Below, in pieces: positions 59,136 to 64,000 of a stretch of DNA of 64,000 bases (positions are counted from its first letter, which is position 1; every line of letters starts with the position of its first letter). Source of the DNA: S010-17 sp036478895 (lineage in GTDB: Bacteria > Bacteroidota > Bacteroidia > Flavobacteriales > Flavobacteriaceae). The translations under genes were made by a program, and so were the position numbers. The notes below the pieces were generated by a model. It made no database searches, was not told the DNA's origin, and was given only the letters and a program-made list of their open reading frames with translations. The DNA lies in contig JAZGEV010000011.1 in NCBI GenBank assembly GCA_036478895.1, positions 29,191 to 93,190 on the forward strand, given 5' to 3'.

Positions 59136-60131
59136 TTATTGAGGAATCGTTAGCCATTTAAACTCGTGTTTAGAGTTTGGTACTACAATACGTTCTGTAA
59201 TTCGATACATTCTTGCTGGTAATTTTAGGAGATAATCTCTTGCTTTTTCTGCTTCATCAGTAAGGTTGGTAATTTTATCAATTTCCCAAGTTTTGTTCAA
59301 TTTTTCTAAAATAGATACATAATCAAACCCAGTATAAACACCAGCACGCTGTGCCACTACAGAAAACTGATCAAACAAAGAACCTTTGGATTCAAATGAT
59401 TCTCTTAAATGCATTGCAGGCATTACAATTTTATGTTTCATCATGTGTTGGAAAGCCAACATCATTTCACTAGGATCGTATTTAAAAATTTCTTTAACAA
59501 ATGTAGTGTATGCTAAATGATGACGCATTTCGTCACCAGCAATAATTTTATTCATTCTAGCCAACATAGAAAACCCTTTTTCTTTGGCTAATTTTGCAAC
59601 ATTAATATGCGAAATATATGTTGCCAATTCTTGAAAACTAGTATAAACAAAGTTTTTATATGGATCACGATCTGTTCCTATATCAAAACCATCACTAATT
59701 AAATGTTGGGTCGTAATTTCCACTTCTTTCATATTAACTCTGCCAGATAAGTACAGTAATTTATTCATTACATCACCGTGCCTGTTTTCTTCTCCTGTCC
59801 AAGCTCTAAGCCATTTTGCCCAGCCGTTTTCTGGAACCCCTTTATCTTTTTGATAAACCCCATCAATATTTAAAACCCACGATTCATAGGTTGGTAATGC
59901 TTCTTCGGTAATAGTATCGCCTACCATACAAATCCAAAAATCATCATTTAAATCTTTAGACATTTCTCTAATTCCTTTAACTTCTTCTAAAAAATTATCA
60001 CTTTGTGGATTGGGTAAAAAATCGGTTGGTTGCCAAATTTTATTTGGACTAATTAAAAATTTATCTAAAAAACCATCAATACTTTTTTCGATAGTTTTCA
60101 TTACTTCCAAACGCATATTATTTAAATTCAT
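59136..60131 (-). CDS. Acyl-ACP desaturase (di-iron, soluble)
   Basis: 331 residues. Introduces a double bond into acyl-ACP chains and so controls membrane fluidity. Di-iron ligands are visible in TGEENRHGDVMNKLLYL (EExxH) and AGDEMRHHLAYTTF (DExxH), with further Glu in SFQELATYIS. The short Met-rich start (MNLNNMRLEVM) has alternative starts; I take the first. Own transcription unit. Confidence 0.93.
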   Translation of the reverse strand: MNLNNMRLEVMKTIEKSIDGFLDKFLISPNKIWQPTDFLPNPQSDNFLEEVKGIREMSKDLNDDFWICMVGDTITEEALPTYESWVLNIDGVYQKDKGVPENGWAKWLRAWTGEENRHGDVMNKLLYLSGRVNMKEVEITTQHLISDGFDIGTDRDPYKNFVYTSFQELATYISHINVAKLAKEKGFSMLARMNKIIAGDEMRHHLAYTTFVKEIFKYDPSEMMLAFQHMMKHKIVMPAMHLRESFESKGSLFDQFSVVAQRAGVYTGFDYVSILEKLNKTWEIDKITNLTDEAEKARDYLLKLPARMYRITERIVVPNSKHEFKWLTIPQ

Positions 60132-60230
60132 AATTGTAAGTTATAAGTTGATTAGCGAAAGTACTATAAAATTTTAGGAAACAGTGTGATAGACTTGAAT
60201 TAATAAAGAGTACCTTTATCAAAAAAACAA

Positions 60231-60680
60231 ATGATTTTTCAAGCTGCAAATTTTAATCGTATATCATTACTTAAAATATTAGAGAATTTAACACCAGAAG
60301 AACTGTGTTTTATTCCAAAAGGGTTTAAAAATAATATCCTTTGGAATTTAGTTCACATTTTAGTGACCGAACAATTATTAACCTATAAATTATCAGGATT
60401 ACCATTAAATATTGATGAAAATTTTGTTCGTCTATTTGGAAAAGGATCTTTACCTTTAACAACCATTACGCAAGAAGAAATTAAGGAAATAAAAGATAAA
60501 TTAATTACGGCAAATAAACAAACCAAAATTGATTATGATAAAGGGCTATTTAAAAACTTTCATCCTTATAAAACCAGCACAGGCATTGTTTTAAAAAATG
60601 TAGATGATGCATTGCAATTTAATGCTTTTCACGAAGGCATTCATTTTGGAATTATTTTATCGATTAAAAAATTACTTTAA
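60231..60680 (+). CDS. DinB-family putative metal-dependent hydrolase
   Basis: 149 residues of four-helix DinB fold: FNRISLLKILENLTPEELCF, NLVHILVTEQLLTYKLSG with the first His and AFHEGIHFGIILSIK with the His-x3-His pair that completes the metal site. Members include thiol S-transferases and uncharacterised enzymes. Small, stand-alone gene. Confidence 0.88.
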   Translation: MIFQAANFNRISLLKILENLTPEELCFIPKGFKNNILWNLVHILVTEQLLTYKLSGLPLNIDENFVRLFGKGSLPLTTITQEEIKEIKDKLITANKQTKIDYDKGLFKNFHPYKTSTGIVLKNVDDALQFNAFHEGIHFGIILSIKKLL

Positions 60681-60709
60681 TCAGTATTAATTTTCGTAAT
60701 TTTTTAATG

Positions 60710-60717
60710 TATTTTTG
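60710..60717 (+). promoter_or_regulatory. Putative -7 box (TATTTTTG) of the antiporter gene
   Basis: TAnnTTTG match 52 nt before the ATG at 60770. No -33 match. Confidence 0.35.
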
Positions 60718-60769
60718 ATTTTCATCTTTGGATTTCCATTTTCGGACTTCCTTTTAACACATTTAATTA

Positions 60770-62005
60770 ATGGATTTCTACGCAATAGCAACAATTTTAA
60801 TCGTTTTATCAGCAATTTTTGGATATATTAATGTCCGTTTTTTAGAACTACCAAACACCATTGGTTTAATGCTAATTACCATTGTTTTTACCATGTTGGT
60901 TTTTGCATTTAGTTATTTTGATCCAACCTTATTAGAAAAAGAACGAGAGTTAATTGGACATATAGATTTTAAAACGGTATTACTTGACGGAATGTTAAGT
61001 TTTATGCTATTTGCAGGCGCATTACACACCAATTTTCAGCAATTAAAAATCCAACGTAAACCAATTTTAGCTTTCGCAACTTTAGGGACTTTAACCTCAA
61101 CTTTTTTAGTTGGAATATTTATATTTTACGGTTTAAAAGTGATTAATTTAGATACCAGTTTTATAAATTGTTTATTATTTGGCGCCTTAATATCACCAAC
61201 CGATCCAATTGCCGTTTTAGGCATCTTAAAAAAAGTAGGCGCACCAAAAAAATTAGAAACAAAAATTGTAGGCGAATCATTATTTAACGATGGTGTTGGT
61301 GTTGTAATTTTTATCACCATTTTTTCCATTGCAAGTAAAGGCATGGAACATTTCTCCATAATTCACACACTTAGAGAATTTGTACAAGAAGTTGGTGGCG
61401 GTTTAGTTTTAGGTGGCATTTTAGGATTTATAACCTATCGTTTAATGAAATCCATAGACGATTATGATACCGAAGTAATCATAACTGTTGCTGCAGTTAT
61501 GGGCGGAACATTATTAGCACAAAAACTACATATTTCAGCACCTTTAGCAATGGTCGTTGCTGGTTTAATTGTAGGGCACGATACCATTAGAGAAAACTCA
61601 ATGAGTGAAGTAACCGAACTCTATGTCGATAAATTTTGGGAATTAATAGACGTGCTTTTAAACACATTATTATTTGTAATGATTGGTATGGAATTACTAG
61701 TTCTAACTTTTGAAAAAGAATATTTCCTTGCTGGAGTTTTAGCCATTCCTGTTATTTTATTTGCCAGATATTTATCGTTATTATTACCTACAAAATTCTA
61801 TGCAAAAAAATTAGACTTCGTAAAAAACACCACAACTTTAATGACTTGGGGCGGATTACGAGGCGGAATCTCCATCGCCTTAGCACTAAGTTTAACGGAT
61901 GCTATGAATAAAGACTTATTCTTAGTAATGACCTATACAGTGGTTGTTTTCTCTATCATTGGACAAGGATTAACGGTTGGTAAATTGATTAAAAAATTAA
62001 GTTAA
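60770..62005 (+). CDS. Na+/H+ antiporter (CPA1 / NhaP type)
   Basis: A 411-residue inner-membrane exchanger with about 12 helices. Landmark motifs: GALISPTDPIAVLGILKKVG, ESLFNDGVGVVIFITIFS with the ND pair of the ion site, and MTWGGLRGGISIALALS. Length matches the CPA1 core without a long C-terminal regulatory tail. Protects the cell from sodium and alkaline stress, consistent with a marine setting. Confidence 0.95.
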   Translation: MDFYAIATILIVLSAIFGYINVRFLELPNTIGLMLITIVFTMLVFAFSYFDPTLLEKERELIGHIDFKTVLLDGMLSFMLFAGALHTNFQQLKIQRKPILAFATLGTLTSTFLVGIFIFYGLKVINLDTSFINCLLFGALISPTDPIAVLGILKKVGAPKKLETKIVGESLFNDGVGVVIFITIFSIASKGMEHFSIIHTLREFVQEVGGGLVLGGILGFITYRLMKSIDDYDTEVIITVAAVMGGTLLAQKLHISAPLAMVVAGLIVGHDTIRENSMSEVTELYVDKFWELIDVLLNTLLFVMIGMELLVLTFEKEYFLAGVLAIPVILFARYLSLLLPTKFYAKKLDFVKNTTTLMTWGGLRGGISIALALSLTDAMNKDLFLVMTYTVVVFSIIGQGLTVGKLIKKLS

Positions 62006-62008
62006 ATA

Positions 62009-62096
62009 AGACAAATAGACTTGTAGACCAAAAGAAGCAAGACTATTTTAAATGAAAGAAATCTTGCGTCTAACGTCTTATAGCGAAGCAGCTTGT
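62009..62096. repeat. Dispersed AGAC/GCGTCT-type repeat
   Basis: AAGACAAATAGACTTGTAGA and a later CTTGCGTCTAACGTCTTATA with GCGAAGCAG. Degenerate copy of the class at 8119, 31403 and 32483, following the antiporter gene. Confidence 0.45.
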
Positions 62097-62160
62097 GCTG
62101 AATTTAATTCAGTAGTCTAAATAAATTATTATATAAAAACAGAGTAGAAACTATTATAAA

Positions 62161-62168
62161 TATATTTG
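62161..62168 (+). promoter_or_regulatory. Putative -7 box (TATATTTG) of the cystathionine enzyme gene
   Basis: TAnnTTTG match 25 nt before the ATG. No clear -33. Confidence 0.4.
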
Positions 62169-62193
62169 AATCAAGTTCAAAATTTAAAGCAAT

Positions 62194-63339
62194 ATGAAAT
62201 TCAACACCAAAGTAATACACGGCAAACAAAAACACGATCCAGCAACTGGCGCAGTAATGGTGCCTATTTATCAAACGTCTACTTACGTACAATCTAGTCC
62301 TGGAAAACATAAAGGTTATGAATACTCTAGAGGCGAAAACCCAACGAGAGATGCCTTAGAAAATGCCTTTGCTTCTATAGAGAACGCAAAACACGGTTTA
62401 GCTTTTGGTTCAGGTTTGGCTGCAATAGATTGTGTTATTCGTTTATTTAGTCCAAACGATCATATTATTGCAGGTGATGATTTGTATGGCGGAACGTATA
62501 GAATGTTCACCAAAATATTTTCTAAATATGGATTAACATTCACTTTTGTAGATATGAATGACCCAGAAAATGTTGCCAAAGCAATTACCAAAAATACCAA
62601 AATGATTTGGTTGGAAACACCCACAAACCCCTTATTAAAAGTAGCCGATATTAAAGCAATTACAAAAATAGCGAAAGCTAATAATTTAATTTCTGCAGTT
62701 GATAATACGTTTGCAACACCATACATTCAAAATCCGTTAGATTTAGGAGCCGATATTGTAATGCATTCGGCTACCAAATACCTTGGCGGTCATTCAGATT
62801 TGGTTATGGGTGCATTAATGCTAAACGATGATGAACTGCATCAACAATTAAAATTCATACAGTTTGCTGCTGGTGCAATAACAGGTCCAATGGATTCGTT
62901 TTTAGCGTTAAGAGGTGTAAAAACTTTAGCAATACGTATGGAAAGGCATTCTCAAAATGGGATGGCTGTAGCGCAATATTTAGAAGCACATGATAAAGTA
63001 AAAGAAGTCTATTATCCTGGTTTAAAATCGCACCCAAATTATGAGGTAGTCAAAAAACAAATGCGCTCTTTTGGTGGTATGATTTCATTTAAATTAAAAA
63101 ATGAATCACAAGCAACAACCTTCAAAGTACTAGAAAATTTAAAAATATTCACTTTGGCAGAATCACTTGGTGGCGTAGAAAGTTTAGTGAATCATCCAAG
63201 TACAATGACACACGCATCCATTCCAGAACCAGAACGTTTAAAAATAGGCATTACAGAATCTCTTATTCGTTTGAGTGTTGGTATTGAAGATGAAGAAGAT
63301 TTAATTGGTGATTTAGAGCGTGTTTTAGGGATGGTTTAG
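62194..63339 (+). CDS. Cystathionine gamma-synthase / gamma-lyase family PLP enzyme
   Basis: 381 residues. PLP-fold type I of the Cys/Met metabolism family: YEYSRGENPTRDALE, GSGLAAIDCVIRLFSPNDHI, ETPTNPLLKVADI, the PLP-binding lysine in MHSATKYLGGHSD, and LAESLGGVESLVNHPSTMTH. Acts in transsulfuration between cysteine and methionine; synthase and lyase activities cannot be separated by eye. No SAM riboswitch was found upstream. The repeat array follows. Confidence 0.93.
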   Translation: MKFNTKVIHGKQKHDPATGAVMVPIYQTSTYVQSSPGKHKGYEYSRGENPTRDALENAFASIENAKHGLAFGSGLAAIDCVIRLFSPNDHIIAGDDLYGGTYRMFTKIFSKYGLTFTFVDMNDPENVAKAITKNTKMIWLETPTNPLLKVADIKAITKIAKANNLISAVDNTFATPYIQNPLDLGADIVMHSATKYLGGHSDLVMGALMLNDDELHQQLKFIQFAAGAITGPMDSFLALRGVKTLAIRMERHSQNGMAVAQYLEAHDKVKEVYYPGLKSHPNYEVVKKQMRSFGGMISFKLKNESQATTFKVLENLKIFTLAESLGGVESLVNHPSTMTHASIPEPERLKIGITESLIRLSVGIEDEEDLIGDLERVLGMV

Positions 63340-63384
63340 TTTTGGTCACTCTGAGGAAGATATGACGAAGCGTCTAATAAAAAG

Positions 63385-63486
63385 AGTGTTTATAGTTTAC
63401 TCGTTCTCGACTTCGCTCGAACTGACATTCTATTGTAGAATTTATTTAATAAGTATACTCTGTCAATTCGAGCGAAGTCGAGAATG
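63385..63486. repeat. Class-1 palindromic unit left of the GIY-YIG gene
   Basis: TTCTCGACTTCGCTCGAACT(GACA), starting at 63403, pairs with its reverse complement TGTCAATTCGAGCGAAGTCG(AGAA) ending at 63485: two 24-nt arms with a single mismatch around a 36-nt loop. The last 42 nt (63445-63486) recur directly after the GIY-YIG gene. Confidence 0.85.
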
Positions 63487-63502
63487 AATTTAAAAATGTA
63501 TT

Positions 63503-63811
63503 ATGAAAACTTATTACGTTTATTTATTATTATGTAATGATAGATTAATATATACAGGTATTACAAATAATTTACAAAGGCGAATTAACGAACATAATTC
63601 TGGAGAAAATAAAACATCATTTACTTTCAAAAGAAGACCTTTAAAACTAATATTTTCACAAGAATTTAATGATGTTAATCAAGCAATATATTTTGAAAAA
63701 AAAATTAAAAAGTGGAGTTCTAAAAAAAAACTTGCTTTAGCAAATGGAGATTTTGATTTATTAAAACTCTTATCAGAATGTAAAAATGAAACACATTTTA
63801 AAAACAAATAG
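63503..63811 (+). CDS. GIY-YIG nuclease family protein embedded in repeats
   Basis: 102 residues, a complete single GIY-YIG domain of the UvrC/YhbQ-like small type: YYVYLLLCNDRLIYTGITNN (the YVY and YTG motifs), LQRRINEHNSGENKTSFTFK (conserved Arg and Asn/His), IYFEKKIKKWSSKKKLALA with the catalytic Glu. It probably cleaves DNA, or processes branched ends. It is bracketed by 42-nt direct repeats that belong to an inverted-repeat array (63445-63486 and 63812-63853, 40 of 42 identical), so the gene and repeats look like one module. Confidence 0.93.
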   Translation: MKTYYVYLLLCNDRLIYTGITNNLQRRINEHNSGENKTSFTFKRRPLKLIFSQEFNDVNQAIYFEKKIKKWSSKKKLALANGDFDLLKLLSECKNETHFKNK

Positions 63812-64000
63812 TTTAATAAGTATATACTGTCAATTCGAGCGAAGTCGAGAATGGTTTTTACAAGAGTGTATATAGTTTACTCGTTCTCGATTCCGCTCGA
63901 ACTGATATTCTATTGTAGAATAAATTTGAAAAGTATATACTGTCAATTCGAGCGAAGTCGAGAATGGTTTTTACAAGAGTGTATATAGTTTACTCGTTCT
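63812..64000. repeat. 113-bp tandem array of class-1 palindromic units
   Basis: Starts directly at the GIY-YIG stop codon. Unit 1 runs from 63818 and unit 2 from 63931 (period 113), beginning AAGTATATACTGTCAATTCG. Each unit holds both inverted arms (GAGCGAAGTCGAGAATGG and CGTTCTCGATTCCGCTCGAA). Unit 2 is cut by the right edge, so the array length is unknown. Confidence 0.9.

Noticed and set aside
63818..64000. Possible CRISPR array
   Set aside because: Period 113 bp, units palindromic and nearly identical throughout with no variable spacers, and no cas genes in the window.

Overview
The window is chromosomal DNA from a low-GC member of the Bacteroidota, almost certainly a marine Flavobacteriaceae bacterium. 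The reasons are: GLPGLI-family proteins, a TonB-dependent receptor with an N-terminal carboxypeptidase-regulatory domain, a type IX secretion (T9SS) sorting tail, DUF4175, promoters of the TAnnTTTG type, A-rich start contexts instead of Shine-Dalgarno sites, and short palindromic repeats scattered between genes. The exact genus cannot be told from the sequence alone. No rRNA, tRNA, integrase, transposase or CRISPR array was seen.

Layout. 0-8 kb (minus strand): start of a carboxypeptidase-regulatory/outer-membrane protein cut by the left edge, two GLPGLI paralogues, a small membrane protein, then a TonB receptor/lipoprotein pair. 8-12 kb: pgi, an M23 peptidase lipoprotein, DUF3108. 12-20 kb (plus): HupE/UreJ, a cluster of hairpin repeats, a large DUF4175 protein, ybeY, mnmG and a methyltransferase, with three parS-like centromere sites between 17.0 and 19.1 kb. 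20-26 kb: rluF, a small ABC unit, thioesterase, mutS, ybjQ-like and hemolysin III genes. 26-28.4 kb: a probable accessory insert (thioesterase, flavin oxidase, Crp/Fnr regulator) bordered by an attC-like inverted repeat. 28-33 kb: rnr, rpiB, CDF efflux protein, acetyltransferase. 33-41 kb: an accessory cluster of secreted or lipid-anchored proteins ending in membrane-bound LytTR and WYL regulators. 41-46 kb: recA, a very AT-rich gene-free stretch, and the pnuC/ribosylnicotinamide-kinase salvage operon. 46-50 kb: a serine hydrolase/SRPBCC operon divergent from a membrane-anchored winged-helix regulator. 50-52 kb: cupin, then a stand-alone trpB preceded by a textbook tryptophan attenuator. 52-60 kb: FAD dehydrogenase, VF530, histidine kinase, MazG-like, ArsC-like, acetyltransferase (frameshifted), HupE/UreJ with its anchor protein, acyl-ACP desaturase. 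60-64 kb: DinB, Na+/H+ antiporter, cystathionine gamma-synthase/lyase, and a GIY-YIG gene embedded in a palindromic tandem-repeat array that runs off the right edge.

The most notable signals are (i) the GIY-YIG gene bracketed by 42-nt direct repeats inside an array of inverted repeats whose core also occurs elsewhere in the window, including in frame inside rnr; (ii) the trpB leader peptide, terminator and antiterminator; (iii) the parS cluster, which suggests a position near the replication origin; (iv) a perfect hairpin inserted in frame in an ArsC-family gene; and (v) two membrane-embedded one-component regulators next to secreted or lipoprotein operons of unknown role. Assignments rest on reading motifs by eye, without database searches.
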